NCBI RefSeq assembly: GCF_050003625.1
Contig: NC_134400.1
Span: forward strand, 58,718,066 to 58,782,065
DNA length: 64,000 bases
Reading direction: 5' to 3'
Origin: Haematobia irritans
Taxonomy: Eukaryota > Arthropoda > Insecta > Diptera > Muscidae
The notes under the pieces are model-generated. The model had not been told where the DNA came from. It made no database searches and worked only from the letters and a program-made list of their open reading frames with translations. Of the stretch, positions 22,473 to 34,590 are shown piece by piece (positions within the stretch are counted from its first letter, which is position 1; the number at the start of each line of letters is the position of its first letter). The translations under genes and the position numbers were made by a program.

Positions 22473-23357
22473 CTCAGCAAAAACTCTCATTACCCGGTAA
22501 TCTTGTAGGTAAGCCTATTTAAAAATAACCACTTATTAATTGGCTTACAAAATAGCCACTTATTGTCTCAGGCAACCAAATCTCGAAAATATTGATTTCT
22601 GTTGCCGATTACAATGGATCCAAATATGGCGAGTGGTGCTGTAATAAGAGAACTACTTGAATAGAAACGAATATTGTATAAATAAACAAAAAATTTAATA
22701 AATAATCTAAATAAGATTACACTCAAATTAATTTCACACTTAAAATAGAAATAAGTTAGTAGTCCGTTGTAATTTATATAAATTGGCCGCTAAGTGGCTT
22801 CAAATTACATGATGAAAATAAAAATAAATAAAATAAATAAATGTAGGTTGTTTAAGGGAGTTGGATCCGTGAATTACGTTATAATATATCCAATAGCCAC
22901 TTCACAGAAGGTTCGAAATCTACTAAAAGTGGATTTTAAGTCTCTTTTTTATAAGGCAAATGGCATTTGAAATTTAGTTTAAGCGCATTTTGGAAGTGTA
23001 AAGTCAATGAGGTATAAGAAAGCATTTATTTAAAACATAATATGATAATGTCATTAAACACAATTATTATGAAATATTTGTGATAAAAAATTCTTAACGG
23101 AAAAATCTTCAGAATTACCGTTACATTACATATTCTTTTTGATTTTTTATGTAAGTGCTCGATTATGTGAATAATTATATTAACTACAACTGCCTAAAAA
23201 TTTGAGAATAACAATTCGAAAATTACCGAGAAGTATTTATTTTTGTCATTACAAGTTAGTCATTATAACTCGCCGCAATGTAATGCAACGTGTAATGACA
23301 GCTTTACTCCTGGTAATGTCAATTGTAATGAGATGTGGTTACCTAGTTTTTGCTGGG
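22473..23357. mobile_element. Element P, copy 3
   Basis: TIRs CTCAGCAAAAAC / GTTTTTGCTGGG. It is closely similar to P2 but lacks the hAT insertion and part of the left arm. It is flanked by TGT on both sides within the Helentron-like host. It contains an AAATAAATAAA tract near 22810. Confidence 0.8.
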
Positions 23358-23430
23358 TGTCATAACAGGTTGGCTGATAAGTCCCCGGTCTAACAAAGAA
23401 AAACACATTTTTTTGTCAAAATTCGTTTTA

Positions 23431-24480
23431 TTATTCAACACAGTTCCCTTCAAGAGCGATACAACGACCTTCCAATTTTTTGATACCATTTTGGTAGTAC
23501 TCCTTCGGTTTGCCTCTAAATAGGCCTCAGTTTCGGCGATCACATCTTCATTGCAGCCAAATTTTTTCCCTGCGAGCATCCTTTTGAGGTCTGAGAACAA
23601 GAAAAAGTCGCTGGGGGCCAAATCTGGAGAATACGGTGGGTGGGGAAGCAATTCGATGCCCAATTCATGAATTTTTGCCATCGTTCTCGATGACTTGTGG
23701 CACGGTGCGTTGTCTTGGTGGAACAACACTTTTGCTTCTTCATATGGGGCCGTTTTGCCGCGATTTCGACCTTCGAACGCTCCAATAATGCCATATAATA
23801 GTCACTGTTGATGGTTTTTCCCTTCTCAAGATAATCGATAAAAATTATCCCATGCGCATCCCAAAAAACAAAGGCCATTACTTTGCAAGCGGACTTTTGA
23901 GTCGGTTCACCGGTCGCTGTCCACTCAGCCGACTGTCGATTGGATTCAGGAGTGTAGTGATGGAGCCATGCTTCATCCATTGTCACATATCGACGGAAAA
24001 ACTCGGGTGTATTACGAGTTAACAGCTGCAAACACCGCTCAGAATCATCAAAACGTTGTTGTTTTTGCTCAAATGTGAGCTCGCGCGGCACCCATTTTGC
24101 ACAGAGCTTCCGCATATCCAAATATTGATGAATGATATGACCAACACGTTCCTTTGATATCTTTAAGGCCTCTGTTATCTCGATCATCTTCGTTTTACGG
24201 TCATTCAAAATCATTTAGTGGATTTGTTTGATGTTTTCGTCGGTAAGCACCTCTTTCGGGCGTCCACTGAGTTCACCGTCCTCCGTGCTCATTTCACCAC
24301 GCTTGAATTTTGCATACGAATCAATTATTGTTGATTTCCCTGAGGCAGAGTCCGGAAACTCATTATCAAGCCAAGTTTTTGCTTCCACCGTAATTTTTCC
24401 CTTCAGAAAACAGTATTTTATCAAAACACGAAATTCCTTTTTTCACAATAACAAAAGTTGCTTCACAAAAGACGCTCTAT
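23431..24480 (-). pseudogene. mariner transposase (DD34D), disabled
   Basis: The N-terminal HTH region (IKYCFLKGKITVEAKTWL, GRPKEV) is followed by an in-frame TAA near 24214. A second segment carries HIIHQYLDMRKLCAKWVPRE and the first aspartate in VTMDEAWLHHY. A frameshift near 23730 precedes VLFHQDNAPCHKS (second aspartate) and YSPDLAPSDFF (third, mariner spacing). Another frameshift lies near the C-terminus. The initiator ATG is not preserved. The enzyme cuts and pastes between TIRs at TA. Confidence 0.9.
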
Positions 24481-24570
24481 TTCACAAACTAATTGACTTA
24501 CAGACGTCAAATTTTGACACGAATCATTTGAAGGTTGGTACTATATAAAAATAATATGCATTTAATACTA

Positions 24571-25857
24571 AAGGGTGATACGGTCAAAATTTGGTCAAGG
24601 GAAAACGCGTGTAAATCGGTGAAATCGTTTATTTAAAAAATCAAATTAAATTTCTTTTTCAAGTTCAATTAGTATACAATTCAGGAAAAATATTCAGTTA
24701 GGCTTTCGCTTTTCCAAATCCGAATTGCTGGGCCTCACGCTTGACACCTGCCATCAGATTTTGTACAGCCACCTTGTCCACCTTCTTCGCCGCAGAAAGC
24801 CAGTTTGCCTTGAACTGCTGCTCGTCCTTAGCAGTTGTTTTGGTCTTCTTTAGGTTCCGCTTGACAATAGCCCAGTATTTCTCAATTGGGCGGAGCTCTG
24901 GCGTGTTGGGAGGGTTCTTGTCCTTGGGAACCACCTGCACGTTGTTGGCGGCGTACCACTCCATGGCCTTTTTACCGTAATGGCAATATGCCAAATCCGG
25001 CCAAAACACTACGGAACAACCGTGTTTCTTCAGGAAATGCAGAAGACGTTTATTCAAACACTCTTTCACGTAAATTTCTTGGTTGACAGTCCCGAATGCT
25101 GCTTTTCAAGCCACAGGTACAGATGGCTTGCCAAACCAGATATTTCTGTGCGAACTTTGACAGTTTTATGTGCTTGAAAATATCTGCTACCTTTCCCCTT
25201 CCTTTTGCCGTATAAAACTCCTGTCCCGGAAGCTGCTTGCAGTCGGCTTTGACGTAGGTTTCGTCGTCCATTACCACGCAGTCAAACTTCGTCAGCATCG
25301 TCGTGTACAGCCTCCGGGATCGCGCTTTGGCCGTCGTATTTTGTTTATCATCGCGATTTGGAGTCAATACCTTCTCGTAAGTCGATAGTCCGGCTCGTTT
25401 CTTGGCTCGATGCACGGTTGTAGACGATACACCCAGCTTATTTGCGGCATCTCGGAGAGAGAGGTTAGGGTTTCGCTTGAAACTACCGGCAACTCTCTTT
25501 GTCGTCTCAGCGGCTTGCGGTTTTCGATTCCCCCGATCCAGACTTCCTGGCTGTCGATAAACGTTCCCCAAACACTTTAATTACATTTGTAACGGTTGAT
25601 TTGACAACTTTTAGCGATTTTGCCAGCTTTGTGTGCGAGTAGCTCGGATTTTCGCGATGCGCGAGCAAAATTTTGATACGCTGCTTTTCTTGCTTGGACG
25701 GCATTTTGACAACTGAAGAGTGAATTCCAAAATCAAAATAGGAGCAACATTCTACACACACACGCCTTCAAAATGAGGGGTGTTCAGGTTTTTTAAATGC
25801 AAAATTGAAAGAAATACGTTAAGTTTATATTGACCAAATTTTGACCGTATCACCCTT
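24571..25857 (-). mobile_element. DD37E Tc1/mariner-superfamily element, copy 1
   Basis: Ends AAGGGTGATACGGTC / GACCGTATCACCCTT with TA duplications at 24569-24570 and 25858-25859. At 1287 bp it is a full-length element. It is inserted upstream of the transposase coding sequence of the mariner host. The sister copy is at 51339-54524. Confidence 0.93.
24698..25704 (-). pseudogene. DD37E transposase, copy 1, two frameshifts
   Basis: Starts MPSKQEKQRIKILLAHRENP (HTH). Then come SLRDAANKLGVSSTTVHRA (second HTH), VVMDDETYVKAD (first Asp), VFWPDLAYCHYG (second Asp) and PELRPIEKYW (Glu). Counting gives 37 residues between the second Asp and the Glu, the ITmD37E signature first described in mosquitoes. 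Frameshifts occur near 25540 (G run) and near 25085, where about 11 bp present in copy 2 are missing. The C-terminus QFGFGKAKA is intact. Confidence 0.92.
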
Positions 25858-26879
25858 TACCGACGCCATCTATGTGACAGACCGGGGACTTATCAGCCAA
25901 CCTGTTATATATTTATCACCGATCTAGTAATAATTGACGTATTTATCAACGTATTTTCTCAAAATTTCGGACAGCCAGATATTTTGGGGCTTTCGTAAGA
26001 TATGCAAAATATCAGCCAAATCGGTTCATATTTAGATATAGCTCCCATATATATCTTTCGTCCGATTTGAACTTATATGGCCAAAAAAGCTAGAGTGTTG
26101 TTCTGATTTGCTTCAAACTTTGCACAAGGAGCACGTTTAATAGTATTGTTAATTGTGCTAAATTTGGTTGAAATCGGTTCAGATTTAGATATAGCTCTTC
26201 TTTCGTCCGATTTCGACTAATATGGCCGCAAAAGCCAGAGTTTTGCCCTGATTTGCTTCAAATTTTGCACAAGGAGTACGCTTAAGATTATCATTCAGTG
26301 TGCTAAATTTATTTAAAATCAGCTCAGATTTAGATATAGCTCCCATATATATCTTTCGCCCGATTTAGACTCATATGGCCTCAAAAACCAGAGGTTTGCC
26401 CAGATTTGCTTCAAATTTAGCACAAGGAGTACGTTTAATAGTATCTTTAAGCATGGCAAATTTGTTATATAGAAAGATATATCTCCCATATATATTTTTC
26501 TCCCGATTTACATCCATTTGACAAACTTTCCACAGAATGGTCGACTTTTAAATAAAGCTCCGACTTGTGGAAACATCGCCCGAATTGGCCAAATAATATA
26601 TCACAACCCACAATTGACCACATATCTTGGCGAGATTTAACCAATATCCTTATAAAACGCCACTGCTGAGTAGCAAAAATTGTAAATATTACTCAAATTG
26701 TCCTATATCTCGAATACATATGTATCGCCCGATAAATCATGAATGCTCTTTTGTACAATTGCATCATTGTGTTTCATCCCATGGTGTTAGCCGATTTAAT
26801 TTTTAATTCTAGCGATTTTGTAGAAGTACAATAAATTTTCTCCAAACCGTTTCAGATATAAATTTTTGTATATGAACCC

Positions 26880-27245
26880 TCAAAAAAAATCGCCTGTTCC
26901 AAACATATTTTGCAGGAAGCACATATATTATTGGATACTCCCGAAACATTAATATGTTTGTTTAATGTGCACATATTATATGTTTGGAAGCATTTTGAGT
27001 CCAAAAATATTATATGCTTGGAAGAATTTTCCCCAAAGAAGATTGTGCTCATTCCCTAACATAATTTTCACTTCCACGAAATTTTTTAGTTCTTGGCACG
27101 TTTTCTGTAATACAAATAATGTTGAAGAAATTATTCAATTTTATATTTTTTTTTTAAATTTTACCTTTCGCCTGGACGGTGAATCGAACCGAGGGCCATA
27201 TAGTTTGTAAGCCAACACACTACACTGAGCTACGTTGCTGTTAGA
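26880..27245 (-). repeat. AACATAT composite T, copy 2, with tRNA-like block
   Basis: Begins at 'tcaaaaaaaatcgcctg' and runs through the AACATAT-rich palindromes. A minus-strand tRNA-like block (about 27165-27240) has A box TAGCTCAGTG and B box GGTTCGATTCA. A poly(A/T) stretch joins them. It abuts the truncated Helentron-like element on the left. Confidence 0.7.
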
Positions 27246-27344
27246 GTCACCAGTAGACAATTATCGTTATAAGTTATATTTATATAGCATAGTTTGCAGC
27301 GCCCACGAGACCATGCAAACATAACATTATTTAACAGAAACATA

Positions 27345-27440
27345 CATGTGTTGGCAACGTGGAGCAGTGGTTAGCATGTCTGCCGTACATGCAAAGGGTT
27401 GTGGGTTCAATCCCTGCTCCGACCAAACACCAATTGTTTT
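27345..27440 (+). repeat. tRNA-derived SINE head
   Basis: A-box-like GGAGCAGTGGTTAGCATG and B box GGTTCAATCCC sit at tRNA spacing, followed by ACCAAACACC and a T run. No CCA-compatible acceptor stem is formed, so this is a SINE rather than a tRNA gene. The T run is the insertion site of the following Helentron-like element. The 3' part of the SINE may resume after 28467. Confidence 0.7.
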
Positions 27441-27442
27441 TT

Positions 27443-28467
27443 TATACCCTGCGCCAGGGTATTATAAGTTAGTGCATATGTTTGTAACACCCAGAAGGAG
27501 ACGAGATAGACACATGGTGTCTTTGGCAATAATGCTCAGGGTGGGTCCCTGAGTCGATATAACCATGTCCGTCTGTCCGTCCGTCCGTCCGTCCGTCTGT
27601 CTGTGAACACATTTTTGTGATCAAAGTCTAGGTCGTAATTTAAGTCCAATCGCCTTCAAATTTGGCACATGTTCCTAATTTGGGTCAGAATAGAATCCTA
27701 TTGATTTTGGAAGAAATCGGTTCAGATATATAGCTCCCATATATATCTTTCGCCCGATATGCACTAATATGGACCCAGCAGCCAGAGTTTTATACCGATT
27801 TGCTTGAAATTTTGTACAAACATAACACTTACTCGTATAGTCAAGTGTGGAACATTTGATTGAAATCGGTTCAGATTTAGATATAGCTCCCATATATATC
27901 TTTCGCCCGATATGGACTTATATGGCCCCAGAAGCCAGATTTTTGGCCGAATTTGGTTGAAATTTTGCACAAGGAGTACAATTGGTAGTATAGTCATGTG
28001 TGTCAAATTTGATTGAAATCGGTTCAGATTTAGATATAGCTTTCATATATATTTTTCGCCCGATATGGACTTATATGGCCCCAGAAGCCAGAGTTTTGGC
28101 CCAATTTGGTTGAAATTTTGCACTAGGAGTACAATTAGTAATATAGTCATGTGTGCCAAATTTGATTGAAATCGGTTTAGATTTAGATATAGCTCCCATA
28201 TATATGTTTTTCTGATTTCGACGAAAATGGTCAAAATACCAACATTTTCCTTGTAAAATCGCCACTGCTTAGTCGAAAAGTTGTAAAAATGAATCTAATT
28301 TTCCTAAACTTCTAATACATATATATCGAGCGATAAATCATAAATAAACTTTTGCGAAGTTTCCTTAAAATTGCTTCAGATTTAAATGTTTCCCAAATTT
28401 AGATTTACAAAGTGGTGCAGGGTATAATATAGTCGGCCCCGCCCGACTTTAGACTTTTCTTACTTGT
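27443..28467 (+). mobile_element. Helentron/DINE-like element, family A
   Basis: Starts TATACCCTGCGCCAGGGTATT (hairpin) and has a long CCGTCCGTCCGTC tract at about 27570-27602. Tandem units with GATATAGCTCCCATATATA follow. It ends GTCGGCCCCGCCCGAC and ACTTGT. It is inserted inside a T run of the SINE tail, consistent with T|T insertion. The frames across it (such as 27764-28234) are repeat read-through. Confidence 0.72.
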
Positions 28468-30164
28468 TTTTTTTTTTTTTTTTAATTTACACATTTATAT
28501 TTATACTATATTAAATTTTTATAATGAAACTAAAGATTTACAGTCAGAAACAGTACTTGATATAAACGAAATGGACTGAACTTTTGGATAAAATATTATT
28601 TTTTATTGCAAAAAATAACAATTTTGTAATAAAAACTGTTTTTGGTAGAAAAGTTTGAAATTTTGGAAGGAATTCAAAAACTCTAACAAAAGAAGAACGT
28701 GGAGTGGAGTATAAACATACATAAATAATTTTTTAATATACACATTAATTTAATTGAGGCATGAACAGTTTTTTAGTAGCATTTAACACCAGTTTAAATG
28801 CATTTAAAACTTATCATATTTTGTACTTAATTTCATTTTTAACTTTAAGGCCGGTTTTAAGTTGGCATTATCGCTCTAAAATGACCCTTTTACTTTTCTT
28901 TAATAATTCATTTTAAAGAAAATAAACTCTTTCAATTGTTTTAGCTGCAAACCCCGTACATAATGCCCGCTTTTATATTTGAAGGTTGTCCGTTAACTCC
29001 TCTTTGACTACTTATTAATAAAGAGGAACTAAACTTTGTTCTTATACATTTTACTGTTTAATTTTTCACCATTTCCTCATTTTTTCATTTTACTGTCCCA
29101 ACTCTAAAAAGAGTATAATGCCCTTTCGTTATTTTTATGAAGATCCCTTTGTAATTTGTGTTATTTTCCACCGTTTTTTTTTATTTCCTTTGCCTGAATA
29201 TTTCGACTTACTCGTCGTACGTTCCGGTTTCTTTTAACGAACCAAGAAAAATAGTGTACCCATAACGCCAAAATGATAAACAAAACACATATCCACACAT
29301 ATGTAAAATGCTGCTCTCAAGACGAAAACACATGCTGTTTTTTTTTAATGTCTACACGGACGAAAAAATATAATATGCTTGGATTCAAACATATATTAAT
29401 TTAGAAATAGCTCATAAACATATATGTGTTTACAAAGAGAGACAAAGTGTATGCTGGAAGTAAAATAATGAAAGTAACCAATTGGCGCATTACAAATATA
29501 TATACACAAAGAAAATTTCATTAAATATTGGAAAAATACTACGTGTGAATATAAACAAGTATAAATTTACATATTATGAGTAAACATATATATGTTGTGA
29601 TATAAGACTTCGCCAAAAATTGTATATGCTTAAGTAAAATATTAAAATGAGTATTCGGAGAGAAAATTCATTCGGAACCAAGATAAAATATATTTGAAAA
29701 AAGAGCATGAGTTTTGTTTATCATTTTCGCATTACGGGCACGATTTTTTTGTTTCGTCAAAACAAATCGGAACGTAGGACGTGTAATGAAGTTTTCATAA
29801 CATTTATATTTTATCTACAACTGAATTATTTTGTTGATGTATTTTTGATCATAAGCATTTATAAATGAATTTATTGTATACACCTTTATTTTTGTTATAA
29901 GAGATTCATATCATAGATTGTATATATGTATATAGTAGTAGTAGATTAAGAGTAATTATAAGAGTCATTTCTAGCAACAACATAAGATATCTCTCACATA
30001 CATCATAATAAATAACCACTCTCGCATAAACAGCAAAAACCACTCTCGCCTAAGAAGCAATATCACTGTCGGCTAGCTGTGTACATCACTACTATTTTAG
30101 TCTAGCTTGAGCGGCCGTTGTGTGCGGACGGTTATCGCAAGTTTGTGATAGCTTCGGTAACAGC
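28468..30164. other. AT-rich region, no gene; one T fragment; possible LTR start
   Basis: 28468-29345 has no recognised feature. 29346-29480 matches the ACACGGACGAAAAAATAT end of composite T. From about 29935 (tagtagtagattaagag) the sequence becomes less AT-rich and may be the outer part of the gypsy-2 5' LTR, since it continues at 32402 after the inserted hAT. Confidence 0.4.
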
Positions 30165-32393
30165 CAGTGTTGCCAACTCCCCAAGGCCAAAAAGCACCAA
30201 AAAAAATATTATAAATTCTAACATACCACCTTCCACCACAAAATCGAAAATTAAATGTTCTACTAAAAAAAAAAAAAAAAAAAAAAACTTCCGAAGACGT
30301 ATTAAGATGGGTATTAGATCGAGTTTAGCCGCTAAAATAGTCATTTTTTCACAATTACTTTTCTTTAATAAATAATTTAAAGAAAAACAAACTTTGTGAA
30401 AATTTGCTTTTGGTTATTCCCCATCAAGTAATAATAAAATTTGCAGCAAATATGCATAATTTTATGCCCATTTTTACTGACATAGTTTTCACTTTAGCGG
30501 CAAAACTCAAACTTAGTACTCACCATTATGAACCGCTATTCCAGTATACACCTTGATCAGTTTTAATGCTTTCGTCCAATTCATTTGATCAGTGATGTTT
30601 TTCATCTTTCAAAATATTAATGTATGGAAGGAGTCTATTGCTTATTTCATTTGTGCGTGCTTTTGTGAATTTAATACAAACGTTTTTAATGACATCTTTA
30701 CCAAATTCAAAAATTCGACACTCATCGCTCGACTTTCCTACAGAATACCCTAAATAACAATATTAATTAAAAAACAAGTATATACGGCCGCAAGTTCGGC
30801 CAGGCCGAATCTTATGTACCCACCACCATGGATTGCGTAGAAACTTCTACGAAAGACTGTCATCCACAATCGAATTACTTGGGTTGTGGTATCTTAAAAC
30901 TTCTTATTCCTGCATGGTTGTTGGATACCATATACTAACATCACGTACCAAATTTCAACCGAATGGGAAGAATTTTGCTCTTCCAAGGGGCTCTGGGGAT
31001 CGGTTTATATGGGGCCTATATATAATTATGGACCGATATCGACCAATTTTTGCATGGGAGTTTGAGGCCATATATTAACACCACGTACCAAATTTCAACT
31101 GAATCAGATGAATTTTGGTCTTCCAAGAGGTTCCGGAGGTCAAATCTGGTGATCGGTTTATATGGGGGCTATATATAATTATGAATTTTGGTCTTCCAAG
31201 AGGTTCCGGAGGTCAAATCTGGTGATCGGTTTATATGGGGGCTATATATAATTATGAACCGATGTGGACCAATTTTTGCATGGTTGTTAGAGACCATATA
31301 CTAACATCACGTACCAAATTTCAGCCGGATCGGATGAAATTTGCTTCTCTTAGAGGCCTCGCAAGCCAAATCGGGGGATCGGTTTATATGGGGGCTATAT
31401 ATAATTATGGGCCGATGTGGACCAATTTTTGCATGGTTGTTAGTCACCATATACTGACACCATGTACCAAATTTCAGCCGGATCGGATGAAATTTGCTTC
31501 TCTTAGGGGCCTCGCAAGCCAAATCGGGGGATCGGTTTATATGGGGGCTATATATAATTATGGACCGATGTGGACCAATTCTTGCATGGTTGTTAGAGAC
31601 TATATACTAACACCATGTACCAAACTTCAGCCGGATCGGATGAAATTTGCTTCTCTTAGGGGCCTCGAAAGCCAAATCGGGGGATCGGTTTATATGGGGC
31701 CTATATATAATTATGGACCGATGTGGACCAATTTTTGCATGGTTGTTAGAGACCATATACTAACACCATGTACCAAATTTCAGCCGGATCGGATGAAATT
31801 TGCTTCTCTTAGAGGCCTCGCAAGCCAAATTTTGGGGTCCGTTTATATGGGGGCTATACGTAAAAATGGACCGATATGACCCATTTGCAATACCAACCGA
31901 CCTACATCAATAACAACTACTTGTGCCAAGTTTCAAGTCGATAGCTTGTTTCGTTCGGAAGTTAGCGTGATTTCAACAGACGGACGGACGGACATGCTCA
32001 GATCGACTCAGAATTTCACCACGACCCAGAATATATATACTTTATGGGGTCTTAGAGCAATATTTCGATGTGTTACAAACGGAATGACAAAGTTAATATA
32101 CCCCCATCCTATGGTGGTGGGTATAATAATCAATACCAACTTCCTAACAATCAAATTCTATATTTGGCAATAAATTTGAGTTTCTTCGGCTCTTGAAAGT
32201 CTAATCAAAATTTTTGTATCAATTAAACTTAATACTGTTCAAAATAAAAAAAGCACCAAAAGCACTAAATGAAAATGCCAGAAAGCACCAAGTTGGTGCT
32301 TTTTTTGAAAAGGCACCAAAAAGGCAATTTGGTGCTTTTTAGAAATCAAAAAGCACTAAATTTGGTGCTAAAAGCACCAAATTGGCAACACTG
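30165..32393. mobile_element. hAT-type non-autonomous element, 2229 bp
   Basis: Ends CAGTGTTGCCAACT / TTGGCAACACTG with perfect 8-bp duplication GTAACAGC (30157-30164, 32394-32401). Subterminal copies of AAAAGCACCAAA occur repeatedly at both ends, probably transposase-binding sites. No transposase is encoded. The centre is occupied by a Helentron-like B element. Confidence 0.9.
30774..32125 (-). mobile_element. Helentron/DINE-like element, family B
   Basis: Inverse orientation: at the left ACAAGTATATACGGCC and the hairpin TTCGGCCAGGCCGAA, at the right CCACCACC-type stem ending GGGTATA. Five or more tandem units of about 150 bp occur (atggaccgatgtggaccaat...ggatcggtttatatggggg). A CGGACGGACGGAC tract is near the right end. 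The 214-codon frame at 31235-31879 runs through whole repeat units and shows repeat periodicity, so it is not annotated as a gene. Confidence 0.74.
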
Positions 32394-32401
32394 GTAACAG
32401 C

Positions 32402-32962
32402 CACCATAGCTACCACTCATGTTAGATCGATGTAGTCCCCATAGATGGTACTGGTGTCTTACAGCCATACATCTCAGGGTTGTAGTGACTAACACATCTA
32501 ACCGTAGTGCCCAGGTCATCTACTGGTGTTAATAGCCATAGTTTCCAGGGTATTAGTTTTGTAGTTCTCAGAGATTTTACTGGTATTGATAGCCATAGAT
32601 CTCAGAGTAATAGTTACAAACACTGTATAAATTACCACATTCTCATAAAAAAAATAGGCCCTTATTGTAATACATTTTTGTTCTAAAACTAACGGTTTGC
32701 TTTAGTAACGTGGTTAATTAATATCAATATAATATAAATATTTCTGAATAATGAAAAACAAATTAATCTAGTCTGAATTTTTGATCTGGTCTGGTCTGGA
32801 AAAAATCTGGTTGCTGAGTACATCGTAAAAATTTATATGAAACATAGTTTATATAAAAGCTGGTTAAAATAAAATCCTTGAAGATTTATAACGTTGGAGA
32901 ATTAATCTGTTTTTTTTAATATCCTGAAAGGCTGAGACTATCCTGGCAAGTATCCTTATAAA
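32402..32962 (+). repeat. Probable 5' LTR (inner part) of gypsy-2
   Basis: Lies directly upstream of the primer binding site. It holds a TATA box (TATAAAAG, 32852-32859) followed by AATAAA (32868-32873), the order expected for U3-R of an LTR. The outer part is displaced by the hAT insertion. No second LTR copy is found downstream, so the borders remain estimates. Confidence 0.6.
32852..32859 (+). promoter_or_regulatory. TATA box in the gypsy-2 LTR
   Basis: TATAAAAG, about 110 bp upstream of the primer binding site, with AATAAA ten bases further on. Confidence 0.5.
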
Positions 32963-32980
32963 TGGCGCCCGAGCAGGGAC
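32963..32980 (+). promoter_or_regulatory. Primer binding site, tRNA-Lys type
   Basis: TGGCGCCCGAGCAGGGAC is complementary to the 3' end of a lysine tRNA, as used by many gypsy-group elements and retroviruses for minus-strand priming. It sets the LTR/leader border at 32962. Confidence 0.88.
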
Positions 32981-33039
32981 ATAATTAAATAGATCAAGGA
33001 CATTCTCAACTAATATTGTTTAATCCTGTGCTGAAAAAA

Positions 33040-34039
33040 ATGAGCCGTGCTTTTGTCAACTTTATAAAAAAGGAACTTCTTAGTTCGAGTTTGAGAGAAC
33101 TGGGTCTCGATGGTGAAGGGAGTGTGGACGAACTAAGGAGCCTACTTGGATAGTGAAAATATACCCCCGGAGCATGAGTCGCTCATACAAAAATTAAGGT
33201 CTCGGCATGAAAAAGAAGGTAATAAAGAATTGAAAGTTCCAGAAGGCCAAAATGTACGTTCTGAATCACCACGTGGTTTTGATAATAGTCGAGTCAATAA
33301 TGCATGCCAAGCTGAGTTATGTGATAAAGTTCGTAAGTGGGGCATAAGGTATGATGGTGGCAAAGATCCGTTATCGTTTATAGAAAGAATTGAAGAATTG
33401 GCTTAATGTTATGGAATCGTGAAAGACAACTTAATAAACTTTATGCCAGAAATGTTAAAAGGAGACGCTATTTCATGGTATAGGAATAACAAGCAGAATT
33501 GGGAATCATACGCCGATTTTATTGAAGATTTCAAGTTATACTTTTTACCTATACGTTTTTTTGAAACACTTGAAGACCAAATTAGGAATCGTCTACAGCT
33601 TCCTGGTGAAAGTTTCGTGAACTACGTCATATCCATACAGTCACTGATGCGTTGGACGAAATTATCATCTCAAGAAAAACTCGAAAGGATTTTTAGGAAT
33701 TGCCGTCCGGAATATAAGATTTACATAACGAGGAATGAATTTTCAAGACTTAGAGAACTGATTCAACTGGCTCAAGAATACGAAAGTATTCGTTCGGAAT
33801 CCACATCTGAAAAAAGAAAAGACAGACAAAATTATCCCGCTGTACAGACAATAGCAAAGGACATGGTGTGTTTCCGATGTGGCGGAAAAGGACACAAAAG
33901 ACAAGATTGCACGAAACCACAAGTGTTGTTTTGCTGGGATTGTGGGAAAAGAGGTGTTAAAACTATTGAATGTTGTCGTGCTTCAACGGAAAACTGCCAG
34001 AGAGGTCCTTTACGGATGGAAGGGCAAGAGGATCTCTAA
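33040..34039 (+). pseudogene. gypsy-2 gag
   Basis: The ATG at 33040 opens MSRAFVNFIKKELLSSSLRE with a SAP-like pattern (LRELGLDGEGSVDELRSLL), then a TAG. One base out of frame, DSENIPPEHES begins and continues to a TAA near 33405. The capsid-like part follows (FMPEMLKGDAISWYRNN) and ends in two zinc knuckles: VCFRCGGKGHKRQDC is canonical CCHC, the next (FCWDCGKRGVKTIECC) lost its histidine. Gag forms the particle and binds RNA. Confidence 0.85.
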
Positions 34040-34533
34040 AACAAAAGACCTTTCCTATAACTATTTACCCCGATGATAACTTTCGGCTGCGAACACGGCT
34101 TACGATTAGAGGCAAACATTTTTCTGCAATTTTCGATACTGGTGCAACTCATTCATGCATTCACTTATCTGTTATTCAAAGACTTAATATTCCACTAGAG
34201 CCAGCTGATTTTAATACCATTCTGCTAGCTGACAAATCAGAGATCCAAGTATTGGGTGCTGTAAATATTTGGTTTGTTTTAAATGGAATGGTATTCCGTC
34301 ATGTTTTCTATGTGCTAAAAACTTGTCTTGACCCGATAATAATAGGTGTGAACTTCATACAACAAACTGGATGTGAACTACGTATCACCGCAAAATCTGC
34401 AACTAAAAATGACAGTGGAATATTGATCAGTTCGGTCCAACCCAAAGTTAGTGCCTCCTCTGCGACAAGTTCCGAGTTACCAGAAGACAATGATTCTTTG
34501 AGAGAAAGATTGGACAATTTTCTTCATCATTAA
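34040..34533 (+). pseudogene. gypsy-2 aspartic protease
   Basis: The frame opens inside the end of gag (frameshift-type overlap). It contains the active site FDTGATHSCIH and, about 75 residues on, PIIIGVNFIQQTG. The frame ends TAA at 34531-34533, 57 bases before the RT frame begins; the inferred polyprotein is broken here. It would cleave the Gag-Pol precursor inside the particle. Confidence 0.85.
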
Positions 34534-34590
34534 CTGTCCAAATTTGAAAACCTAGTAGGATTTTCCAATATTGCGGAACACACAATTACA

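Larger units (their letters stand above)
23365..25905 (-). mobile_element. mariner transposon split by a DD37E element
   Basis: TIRs ACAGGTTGGCTGATAAGTCC and its inverse, with TA duplications at 23363-23364 and 25906-25907. Without the DD37E insertion (24571-25857) it is about 1.25 kb, typical for mariner. It encodes a mariner transposase on the minus strand. Confidence 0.93.
20124..26879 (+). mobile_element. Helentron/DINE-like family A, split by nested insertions
   Basis: The 5' end TATACCCTTCACCACTAC at 20124 matches the copy at 15548. Pieces of the body appear at 20124-20245, 22288-22472 and 25908-26879. Between them lie P2, P3 and mariner. The tandem GATATAGCTCCCATATA units are at 26030-26500. 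The usual ACTTGT end is missing: the element stops against composite T at about 26880. Confidence 0.72.

Noticed and set aside
31235..31879. A 214-codon frame with repeats of IYNYGPMWTNFCMVV, and similar frames at 53244-53882 and 27764-28234
   Set aside because: The period equals the tandem units of Helentron-like repeats and frames exist on both strands; non-coding repeat read-through.
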